Part shown: positions 33,416-42,809 of the stretch, piece by piece
Position numbering within the stretch: the first letter of the stretch is position 1
Layout of the letters: each line of letters begins with the position of its first letter
Source: Vandiemenella viatica
Taxonomy: Eukaryota > Arthropoda > Insecta > Orthoptera > Morabidae
Length of the DNA: 64,000 bases
Assembly (NCBI GenBank): GCA_031002005.1
Contig: JARYHS010009186.1
Coordinates: forward strand, 103,449,992 to 103,513,991
Direction of reading: 5' to 3'
Notes under the pieces: generated by a model
Databases searched by the model: none
Seen by the model: the letters and a program-made list of their open reading frames with translations, nothing else
Told to the model about the DNA's origin: nothing
Position numbers and translations under genes: made by a program

Positions 33416-36400
33416 ATGGACAGGTACCGCGGCAGAGTGGCTATTGTGACGGGGGCCAGCTCAGGTATAGGCGCAGCCATAGCGAAGGCCTTCCTGGAAC
33501 ACGGACTGGTTGTCGTGGGACTCGCACGCAGGGTCGACAGGATGAAGGTGAAACTTTATTTAGAAACTGCTTAGTGTTTTTTGAGTAATGGTATTGTTAA
33601 AGAATTGTTGAACCCATACTGATGTATATATTCTGACAGTCATTGTTCCTGCATGAACTACGCCGAAACTTCATCGAAATTCTTTTGTCCGTTTTGCCCC
33701 ATACTGCTCTAAAAGCAATACACCTGGTTCACAATCTTTCCGTATGTACGAATATTTCTGTATATCTGACTGTTTACCATTGCTTTAGCCAAAACTCAAG
33801 ATACTCTGATTTTTATGTACCTTTTCTCCACATAATTATGGCATGTGGAATTTTACTGTAAGTCGGTTTTGAGAGTTCCACTTACAATGACATTTGAGAA
33901 TACAATGACTAAGTCGGTGAATCACTTCGGTCCTAACTGCCTCTTAACTTAGACTGGCAAGCGGATTAAGCATAGTGTAAGACAACCTTTTGGGTTAGCG
34001 TGATAATATGTTGATGTGGGAAACTGTTATTACTTACTGTAGACCGAACTTCGTGCTTACTAAAGTTCTTAAATTACTGACACACAGCACTAGAAGCCGG
34101 ATAATTGAGTTCGTAGTCACCGTCGGTCGCCAGACAGGGTCCTAACCAGTCTGATAAAAGTGGGAGGATAACTAACTAAGAAAAATCTTCAAGTATAGAA
34201 TAATGAAAATAAGTTCTCCACACATTTATTAAAATAAGTACACATCGAACCGGTTGGCCACTATCAAAATTTAGATGATACAGATTGCCAGATTGCCAGA
34301 TCCTTAGATAAAAGAAAAGTTAATAATCCAAATCAGTTTACATTAAATTACTTCCGATGCCACACTTTACTGTTCTGATATCTCAAAACACTGTTCAAAT
34401 CTATGTAAAACACACGTAGCAATTAGTGTTGCCCAAAATCGGTCTTGGTCTTGCAATTTTGCAAGACCAAGACCAAGACCAGGTGTATTGATGCAAGACC
34501 AAGACCGGCCAAGTCTGGTCTTGTTCTTGCATTTGGGCAACACTAGTGTTGCCCAAAATCGGTCTTGGTCTTGCATTTTTGCAAGACCAAGACCAAGACC
34601 AGGTGTATTGATGCAAGACCAAGACCGGCCAAGTCTGGTCTTGTTCTTGCATTTGGGCAACACTAGTAGCAATGGTTAAACCAACTCAGTCTTCTTCTTA
34701 ATTCTTGCTACACAGCACAGTTTATATATCGTCTCATATTATGGGACGCGAGCCGTCCGCTACCATACCTCGATAACGACTGACTTTAAACAATGTAGTC
34801 ATACGCTCATTTCGGCACTACTTGTGGGTCGGCGGAATGCTACTGTTATGTTACAATAGGATATATTAAAATGTTTTCATTTCCATTCAAAATATTTACT
34901 TGCCCATTTGAAGAACTGCAGTGGAAGAAAGATATTAGAATATTTGAAGCAGATAATTGAGGACGTTGGTTCTAAGGGATATGTATAGATGAAAAGGTTA
35001 GCACAAGATAGGAACGGATGGAGGATTGCATCAAGCCAGTAGGAAAAAAAGTGTCTCGATTCTTGGTTGTTTTAGAGAAACTAGAGGACACCCTGTTTTT
35101 TTAAACCGAACTCAGTAAGCGCCTTTATCACTAAGCTATGCTTTACTGGCGGCAGTTATCGAATTTTGGATCTTTACGTAGTTGTAAGAGGCTCTTTCCA
35201 ATTTTTGCACTCAGGAGCTGGCTGCTGGAATTCCTGAAGCTAAGCTGTACCCAATTCAGTGTGACGTCAGCAAGGAAGAAGATATCTTGTCAGCTTTCAA
35301 GTGGGTGGAAGACAATTTGGGTGGTGCAGACATCCTCATCAACAACTCCGGTGTACATTCCGAAAGCAAACTGTCAGGTAAAGTCTTGATTTTTTAATTT
35401 TAACAGTAATTTTATTCTGAAATCGGCATCTCGACGATCATATAGCTTTTTGTGTATAATTTTTGAACTTGCTTCAGTAACGTTTAAACCAAAATAATAT
35501 TTATAAAACAATAAAAAATAAAAAAATCAACAGTTGGAGAGCTTGATTTGATTTAAAATTTTTGAATCATGTATTTCAGTGGAAACCAATGGATTTACAT
35601 TAGAGAATCGTAGAATTTAGATAAACAGAAAATGTATTCACTGTACAGAAAATGAATTTTTCCATAAAAGTATATTATCGCGGGATTTATCAATTTAAAC
35701 CATTAGTAAAGGCAGGGAAACAGCGAATTTATCTCTTTTTTGGCATTGCTTCGAAGCGCTATGAAACCTGTGGTTTCCGCATGTTATATTACTTATTTAC
35801 TGATTGTGTAAATTAATTTAACTTTTTCGGAAAAGGGTGGGGATGGTATAGTAATGCATTCGATTTTACGTGCTTTTTACAATCGCTTTCGCAAAAATAT
35901 TCAGAGGGATCACCTTCCAAGAATCTCCGACAGATTTTATGTATGGAGTCTAGGGTTTCTATTTAGAAATAAAATATTAATTTAAAGATTACAGTATTTG
36001 GCGAGCTAGAATTCCATCAAATGATTTCACTCATAGCGATTTCTACGTCCATCTATTATTTAATTAAAATGACATATTTATATATAATTATTAGTAGCAG
36101 AATACGATTCTGCCGGGTTGCTTATCAAAATATGACGGCAAGTAGTTTTAATTATTTTTTTCAAATAAATTTCAAAAAATTTCGTTAAATTGTTTTTTAA
36201 ATAAATTATAATTCATTTCCAAGAGAGACATCTTAAAAACACAAAATGTTTGGGATTCCTATGTAAAAGTGGGCGCAAGTAGAATCTGCCATTTGATAAA
36301 GATACGTAAAAGAGAGAGAGAGAGACAAAGAGCGCACCACACTGTCTGATGGACGATGTAGTGGGTAACTTCAACAGCTGGCAATCCTACTTGCGGCCAC

Positions 36401-39400
36401 TTTTACATAGGCAACCTCAAACGTTTATGTTCTTTACATTTATCTCTTTTAAATGAATTATAATTTATTTAAAAACAAGTGAAGGAAAATTTTTGAATTT
36501 TTTAACTAATTAAAAATACTTGCGGCCTTATTTTGGTAAAAACCCGGAAGAATCGTATTCTGCCACTCATAATTATACATAATTATTGCATTTCAATCAA
36601 ACAACAGATGGGAGTAGAAATCGTACAGTCGGATCTTAGACTATCACTATGGATAGATGGATTAATTGTTGATTAAATTTGAAAATGGATTACAGCTGAC
36701 ATCACGCTTATAGATAACAAATATTTAATCACCAATAAAAAGCTTGGCAAGGAATTTACTGGGAAAAGTAAAACCTGTTCACATTAATCATTGGCAAGTA
36801 TGATAATAGCAGATAAGGTCTCCGCTGCAGATAAACTAAAAATATTTACTGATAACGGGCAGTCGTAGTAGTGTTCAAATCCAGTGAATTGTTAAGCGTA
36901 GCTTAAAATCTAATAATTCATAAACCATGTCAACAATCCTCATATTTACCGCCAGAACAGCAATATTGAAGGGGGTCTTCCAGGAGCATATAATCACTGA
37001 CAGTGAGACAGTCTGTCGGTTTAATATTACTGAACTTCCCTTTGACAAAAGCCGGTCACTCTTTTCTCGATTGATAGATTTGCTCATCAGGTCGTTTCGC
37101 TCTAAATCACTACAGAAATTTAAGATCATTTTTGTCAATCATCTAGTCATTTTTGACGGTGTCTGAGATTAGTATACATAAATTTCAAAGCTATTTATTT
37201 CCTTGATCATACCTGAGAGACTTAAATATTCCCCTATATGATGAAAAACATCGACTACAAATTTTCGCGCAAAATGGTGGCGCTAACATCTTAAAAGTTA
37301 ATAAAACACAGTAATGGAGTCTTTTTAGTTTCTTAAAATATATATACTTTAGGTTTATTAATAAATTACGATTTGTTTTCTAAACTCTCCTTTTGAAACA
37401 TTTAAAATCAATCGATTACTTGAATTAAACTGTTTCTCAATAAAGCTTGGTTCATTATTAATTTTTCAACAAAATTATACATTGTTTTCCTTAAGATGAA
37501 GCATATATAATAATAATATAGCAGTGAAATATTAATTGAAAGTCAATAACCCCATTCACAAGAAAATGCAACACTAGTATAATAAAGGCGTATACAAATT
37601 CGTTTAAAATGTAGCTCTGATTGCAGCTATTGATCGATGAAACTACGAAAACAGTTGTTCGGACAAGGTTCTTTTCTTCCGAAAATGATTGTATATTCTC
37701 CCTCTACGAAGTGGTTCTTAAACGTAACACACATAATTAGAATTGTAAGATGAGAAAATTTCTGATAAAACAGTGTATAATTTCTCACGAAGTAGTTTGC
37801 GCAGTAGCATCTTCTCAGAAAATTCTTCTTCTTCTTCACCCCCTGCTGCTAACATTTTGTGATCGGGTGCCTTCGATGAGTTTTGCTCTTTTACTCATCG
37901 TTGGCATGGTCAAATTTGGAACATCAGTTTTACAGCTACTTGCCCTTACTGACGCCAAACATGTTACTGTCAAGTCGTACTACGTATTAATGGGGGAAGT
38001 GAAGTATTGTCATCTGCCTGTAAAACGCAGCCACGACGCGATGGTCAGTAAGCGGTGTGTGGCGCATGAGCTGCTCTTTCGAACCATATTCTTAAAAAAA
38101 TAATCTGCTATTTTTCTGTTGCGAGTATTGGCGCTGTAGGGTCCAAATACTTAGAAGCTGTGATGCGCTGTATTTCTATTACAGAGGCGGAGACATCAGA
38201 ATGGAGAAAAGTGCTGGAAGTTAATGTCCTCGGACTCAGCATCTGTACAAGAGAGGCTATGAAGAGTTTTCGCAGGAGAAATGTTGATGACGGCTACATC
38301 ATACACATTGGCAGGTGAGTCACAGGGGCTGCGGAGAGTGCTACAACAACCCCCAAGTTTAATTTTCGTGTTATCAAGCGTCTAAATGAGTGATACAAAC
38401 CGGGATAAACTTGAAGGTGGTATGCTCCTCAAAACAAAAAATATGTGAGCCTGATGTTATAAATCGTTTATGTGGGTAAAAATGAGGTTTGTTTTGTTCT
38501 CTACATTCCAGACACTTGTTTGTTCAACGAATGCAGGAGTTTGAACAAACATACAATTGATGCAAAATACAGAACTTGATACAGTCTACACATAACAAAA
38601 ATTATTTTTCCTCTATATTCAAAAACTTTTACAGCGTTTTTAAGGTTAGTAGTGTAATAAAATTTAAATTATTATTGCGGAGATATTAGAAGTAATAGAA
38701 TCGACATCTGAAAATAAAAACTAACAAAAACCAGCAGAAAACCCGATTCTGCAGAATACAGTCGGGGTACTACTACTCTTGATTACGTTAAGTTCCGTTG
38801 AGCAAGTTTCTAATTTTTTTGGTTTTACGCCTTGTCGAGGTCATTTGAGGGGGGAAAGGATTAAGCACAGTAAACGGGAAGGAGTTCGGCCATGGACTTT
38901 TTGATGGAACCATCCACGCATTCACCTGGGGTGATTTGGAGAAACCATGGAAAACCCAAATTTGGATGGCTGGAGGGGGGTTCGAACACAAGCCCTCCCG
39001 AATGTGAGGTCAGAGAATTACTGCTCACGCACAACGTTCGGTGCTTCTACTTACTCTATATGTAAGCTGCTACGAAAACTTGGGAGGCGATATATAGGAA
39101 AATATGACTGAACCGTTAACTAAATGAATACTATCCTAACCCGTAACATATACACAGTCCAGTCACATTAATGTGACCACCAACTACTTTCGACGTCAAC
39201 GTGAAATAACCAATCACAGAAGGCAGGTGGCAGCACATTACAGTGGAGTGTATGTAAAGGATATCCTAGGGCATCGGAAAGCATTTCATTCGTTGGCGTG
39301 ATGCAGTAACTTAGCGATTTATCCGACATCCAAAAGGGCATGATTATTGGCTTTCGGGCCAAGGGTGGAAGCATTTCGGAAGCGGCTAATTTTGTGAACT

Positions 39401-42400
39401 GTTAACGTGCCACCATGGTGAAAATATACCGTGCATGGCAAAATGGTACTATTCAAAATCAGCGGCGTGGAACATGTGTTGCACCACGGGCTATAGATGA
39501 CAGACCGCCCGCCCAGATGAACCAAGGGGCTACCAAGAGTGTATCCTCAACAACGGTTCAGCGAACGTTGAGGCGCATGGGCATCCGCAGCAGACGCCTG
39601 GTTAAGGCACCAATGCTGACTGCTGTTCATTGGCGATGAAAGCTGGAATTTGCACGCCAGTACCGCAACTGGATGTCCACAGAGTGGCGACAGGTGGCTT
39701 TTTCCGATGAATCACGTTTTATGCTCCATCTGACAGATGGATGTTGGCGCATACGGCGTGAAACGTCTTAAAACAAACACCCTTCAACAATCACCGGAAG
39801 GATCCAGGGTGGAGGAGGGAGCATAATGGTTTGGGGAATGTTTTCCTGGCATTCACTGGGTGAACTCATCATTGTGGAAGGCACGATGGATCAGCACAAG
39901 TACGTATCTGTCCTTGCGGACCATGTACACCCCTACATGCGAATAATTTTTCCTCAGAATGATGGCATCTACCAGCAGGATAATGCGAGGTGTCATACAG
40001 CTCGCAGTGTATGTGCTTGGTTCGAAGACCACCAGGATGAGTATACCTGGCCAGCAAACTCACCGGATTTAAACCCAATAGAGAATCTGTGGGACCACCT
40101 CGATCGGGTTGTTCGCGCCATGGATCCTCAACCGCGTAATCTAGCGCAGCTGGCCACGGCACTGGAGTCGGCATGGCTCAACATCCCAGTGAACACCTTC
40201 AGAAGCCTAAATGACTCTCTTCCTGCATACCTCGCAGCGGTCCGCTCTGCCAAAGGTGGTTATTCCGGTTTTTGAGAGGTGGTCACATTAATGTGACTAG
40301 ACCGTGTATTTTCATTGGATATAGAAAGCTGTTAGTAACGAAAATTTGTACCAAACATCACCGAGTCGGCATAATATGACAGGAAAGCTATCACTATATC
40401 ATTCTACCGTCGAACCTGTCTCAGGTTTCCAACTTATTTAAAAACAGAAAAACAAACGAAGGTGCTAGGATATGGGAGAGGGGTGGGTTTTTAACTGAGG
40501 GCGGCTTTATTTCAGCTTGGTCGTTTCTTCTTTTTCCAGCTTGAGCATCAGATTCTTGGGCCGCTTGTGCTCTTCTAGAGCTACACCTTAGGCCAGGTTC
40601 ACGCCCGCAAGTCATGTCACAAAAGAAGACGAAATAAACTGGTGCCAGAAACTTTTAAGCAGAAACAAAGTAATAGTACAGTGCATAGCAAATCGACATC
40701 TATACTTAACAACAAGTTTTGTCTCTAAACGAAATTTATTAACAAATCATATACTTACAGACTACGCGAGAAGCACAGCTTGAGCAACAGATATAATGTT
40801 ACAGATTAACACACGAATCCATCTGTCTGTCACAATTCGATAAATTCTCAAAACGTCGTGAGTAAAACTGTTATTCATACCGAAAAAAAATTTCCTCTGT
40901 CTTTCCTACAGATTCAAAGTATTTCCTTGTCAATTTCCATCAAAATCGGTGCAGCCATTTAGTCGACGAAACGTAACAAAAATACAGAGACTTATATCCG
41001 CATTTATAATATTATTAGTGCAGATCACACACACACTGACTGCAAGGGAAACAACGGCTGAGTGATCAATATAGCGTAAAAAAGAGTACACTTACAACAT
41101 TGTTAGACCGCGTACGGTTCGCCGAGCATTGAACCCCTAACTTTATGGCTTCTACAGCTTAACGTGGAATCCTAAAAACTTACCGTCGAGGCGTGGCTTA
41201 TACCATCAAAAACAATTCTTAAAAAATCTTTGGTCACATCGTGATTTGAACCGCAGACCACGGTCAAAACCTGGGAAAGCCAACGCGTTAACCACTGAGC
41301 TACCAGCCCTCTATTCGACATAGTGTAGTATACGACATCCTAAGCGTCTGTCTATCGCCGTTTATGTTATTTTTCAAAATTACGTGACAATATGTACTAT
41401 TTATGCAGATAAAATATCCTAGGTCCATCCTAATGCCAAATCACATTTCCTAGTCATATTTCATCACGACAGGATTAGCCGTTTAACCCAAGATACGTAA
41501 CAGAACGACGGATAGGCAGAGAGACAGAGTCACTTTCGTATTTATAATATTAGTATAGATAATCGAAGCCTCGGTTTCTAATATCTGTTCTCAACAAAAT
41601 GTCAGGTCATGAAATGAAGAAACTTTTGGTATCTTATAGCCCTTCCAACCATGCTAAGTTTACTATAACTTTAGACGCAAGAAAAGTCATAGTTTCCACT
41701 TGTAAGTGGCAGTGACGATGTTGGTAGAAACGGATACGTCTGGAAAAGTGTCTGTGTGTCTTGTGCTGCAAGCCCCTAACTAAATGTAAATTTTCTTCAA
41801 GCGATAGATATAAGTTGACTTAACAAATGTTGAAAATGATTAGAAAATAAATAGGGTGTACGCTGAAGACGTGCTAAACTCGGTTTTACTACTAAGTGAC
41901 GTATGCTTAGGTGAATTGCGTCTGATACTTTGCAATTTTTTTCTCTACGCTAAGTGCAGGTAAGTCATGCATTCCGTTTAATGGCTACCTGTGGGGTGAG
42001 TGGTAATGCTGGAGCCTCGCATTCTGTAAGACATGGGTTCAAATCGTCGTCCGGCAATCCAGCTTGCGATTTTCCTTGGGCTTCTAAAATCACTTCTGGC
42101 TGATGGCAGGATGGTATCTTCATAATCTTATGGGCGAATCCTTTCACCTTCATTGCCCCCAATTCTTTTCCTAATGACCAGACCGTCAACCGGGCGAATA
42201 GTAAAAAAAAGTGTTTATTTTAGGGTGTAATTAATTAATTGTTGCTATGTTAATAATCAGTTTTTAACTGCGATTACATAGCCTTGTGATCTTAGGTAAT
42301 ATAGTAAAATTAGAGTATTTATTAAATGTCTCAAACAAATTGTATTTCATTTTCCAGTGTGGTCGCCTACAGAACAGCCGGGGAACACTCAGCGATGTAC

Positions 42401-42484
42401 TTCGCCAGCAAGCACGCCGTGAGGGAGCTAACGGAGGGATTGAGGCGGGAACTCGCCAGCAGTGGTACCAACATCAGAGTCTCG
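33416..42484 (+). CDS. SDR gene B: classical short-chain dehydrogenase (DHRS11 / farnesol dehydrogenase-like), exons 1-4
   Basis: Four exons join in frame for 552 nt: 33416-33547 (donor GTGAAA), 35215-35377 (donor GTAAAG), 38185-38314 (donor GTGAGT) and 42358-42484 (donor GTAAGG). Residues 12-19 are TGASSGIG, the cofactor-binding TGxxxGxG motif. NNSG (87-90) matches NNAG, VNVLG follows near 111-115, and Y156-F-A-S-K160 is the catalytic pair, with S142 the likely catalytic serine. The start ATG lies 51 nt after a good initiator and gives the normal SDR N-terminus. Expected exons 5 and 6 (189 nt with stop in gene A) are not visible between 42485 and the next gene. They may be in the gap at 46992-47991 or lost. 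Introns hold SINEs, a mariner, a Helitron, a solo LTR and a foldback MITE. Likely a cytosolic NADP(H)-dependent reductase; substrate unknown. Confidence 0.85.
33976..34855. mobile_element. Solo LTR (880 bp including a nested MITE), copy 1 only
   Basis: The insert begins TGTAAGACAAC and ends GTTATGTTACA, so it has the TG...CA ends of an LTR with a short inverted TGTAA/TTACA. It is flanked by a perfect 4-bp duplication ATAG (33972-33975 and 34856-34859). Copy 2 has the empty site (AAGCATAGGATC near 61105). Without the nested 250 bp the LTR is about 630 bp. No internal retroelement sequence is present, so recombination between two LTRs is the likely origin. It lies in intron 1 of gene B. A Gypsy-type source is inferred from the 4-bp duplication. 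Confidence 0.8.
34424..34665. mobile_element. Dimeric hairpin MITE (hAT-type), nested in the solo LTR
   Basis: Two 120-bp units (34425-34544 and 34545-34664) lie head to tail, near-identical. Each is rich in the hexamer-like phrase CAAGACCAAGACC and its complement, and each has AGTGTTGCCC and GGGCAACACT at its ends, so each could fold into a long hairpin. The pair is flanked by a perfect 8-bp duplication GTAGCAAT (34416-34423 and 34666-34673). Because the duplication flanks the dimer, the two units either moved as one or one unit expanded after insertion. The frames rich in Q/D or W/S here are translations of the repeat, not genes. Confidence 0.85.
36092..36568. mobile_element. Foldback MITE with arms of about 200 bp, copy 1 (intron 2 of gene B)
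   Basis: It begins TAGTAGCAGAATACGATTC and ends with the complement GAATCGTATTCTGCCACT. The two arms pair over roughly 200 bp; for instance CCTATGTAAAAGTGG near 36259 pairs with CCACTTTTACATAGG near 36398. The loop holds a (GA)n run. A perfect 8-bp duplication ATAATTAT flanks it (36084-36091, 36569-36576). The same insertion, with the same duplication, is in copy 2. Confidence 0.85.
37805..38100 (-). repeat. SINE family 1 copy, reverse orientation, just before exon 3 of gene B
   Basis: On the plus strand it starts with TTCTTCTTCTTCACC (the tail), then CGATGAGTTTTGCTC, GCATGGTCAAATTTGGA and, later, CTGACGCCAAACATG. These are reversed family 1 body blocks. It ends 85 bp before exon 3. Copy 2 has the same start at about 63945, so the insertion predates the duplication. 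Confidence 0.6.
38805..39030 (-). repeat. SINE family 2 copy in intron 3 of gene B
   Basis: On the plus strand: CCTTGTCGAGGTCATTTGAG, GGGTGATTTGGAGAAACCAT, TTTGGATGGCTGGAGGGGGG and TTCGAACACAAGCCCTCCCG. The reversed B box (GGTTCGAAC) is clear. The copy is nearly full length. Confidence 0.8.
39153..40306 (+). mobile_element. Tc1-like transposon, complete but inactivated (1154 bp)
   Basis: The ends are CACAGTCCAGTCACATTAAT at 39153 and the complement of CACGGTCTAGTCACATTAAT at 40306, both continuing GTGACCACC. This gives a 29-bp inverted repeat with two mismatches. TA flanks both sides (39151-39152, 40307-40308). The interior holds a single-frame transposase with stops. Confidence 0.9.
39340..40275 (+). 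pseudogene. Tc1-like transposase with three in-frame stops
   Basis: One frame can be followed from [17 protein letters not shown] to KGGYSGF. It contains [17 protein letters not shown] (helix-turn-helix), [11 protein letters not shown] (first catalytic D), [15 protein letters not shown] (second D) and [13 protein letters not shown] (the E). I count 33 residues between second D and E, one less than the DD34E standard; a one-residue deletion before WPANSP explains it. Stops are TAA at 39403, TGA at 39637 and TAA at 39769. No frameshifts are needed, so decay is by point mutation only. Confidence 0.85.
40309..41559 (-). mobile_element. Helitron sequence (same family as 6075-6837), composite
   Basis: The right edge gives the minus-strand 5' end TCTATACTAATATTATAAAT at 41559. 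A second Helitron 5' end (TCTGCACTAATAATATTATA) lies inside at 41024. Blocks such as GTCGGCATAATATGACAGG and TTCTACCGTCGAACCTG match 6150-6220. The 3' CTAG end is not found; the left edge abuts the Tc1-like element. The two 5' ends suggest two copies joined or nested. A tRNA-like segment at 41241-41312 sits at the same place as the one in the 6075 copy. Confidence 0.65.
41241..41312 (-). repeat. tRNA-like segment inside the Helitron
   Basis: On the minus strand: GGCTGGTAGCTCAGTGGTTA (A box), then GGTCTGCGGTTCAAATCAC (B box) at tRNA spacing. It is better preserved than the 6523 counterpart and could be mistaken for a tRNA gene. The acceptor arm does not close cleanly and there is no matching flank of an isolated gene. 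Confidence 0.55.
41990..42215 (+). repeat. SINE family 2 copy in intron 3 of gene B
   Basis: The head reads GGTGAGTGGTAATGCTGGAG and CATGGGTTCAAATCG. The body contains CAATCCAGCTTGCGATTTTC and a decayed form of the family blocks (AAATCACTTCTGGCTGATGG, CCTAATGACCAGACCGTCAA). It is about 140 bp upstream of exon 4. Confidence 0.7.
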
Positions 42485-42589
42485 GTAAGGACTGCACAAT
42501 GCACCATGACGTAAGAAATAAATGAAATCCACATGCTGCAAGTAGCTGTAAAGTGAACAGTTTTCTTCTTTGTAAATGAGACAAAAGGC

Positions 42590-42790
42590 TTCTCGCGCCT
42601 AGTATCAGGGAAGACGCGTGTTTGAATCCAAGTCCAGCCATCCAAACGTAGATTTTCAATGTTTTCCAGAAATCACGCCATACGAATGGTGGGATTAAAA
42701 GTACAAGGAAGATTCCTTCTTGCCCTTGCCCTCAGTCCTTTCCCGCCTCCAAAGATTTCGATGTCGACTAGACGTCAAGCCATAAAAGAG
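42590..42790 (+). repeat. SINE family 2 copy just after exon 4 of gene B
   Basis: CGCGTGTTTGAATCCAAGTC is the B-box region. The body includes GCCATCCAAACGTAGATTTT, CCTCAGTCCTTTCCCGCCTC and TTTCGATGTCGACTAGACG. A (GA)n tract follows at 42788-42808. Confidence 0.75.
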
Positions 42791-42809
42791 AGAGGAGAGA
42801 GAGAGACTT

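Noticed and set aside
33400..33588. 62-codon frame starting just upstream of gene B exon 1 (and its twin at 60535)
   Set aside because: It overlaps exon 1 in another frame and reads through the splice donor. The SDR frame from 33416 has the family motif.
34367..34679. Open frames of 63-101 codons rich in QDQD / WSWS repeats
   Set aside because: They are translations of the two hairpin MITE units on both strands; the palindromic repeat keeps several frames open by chance.
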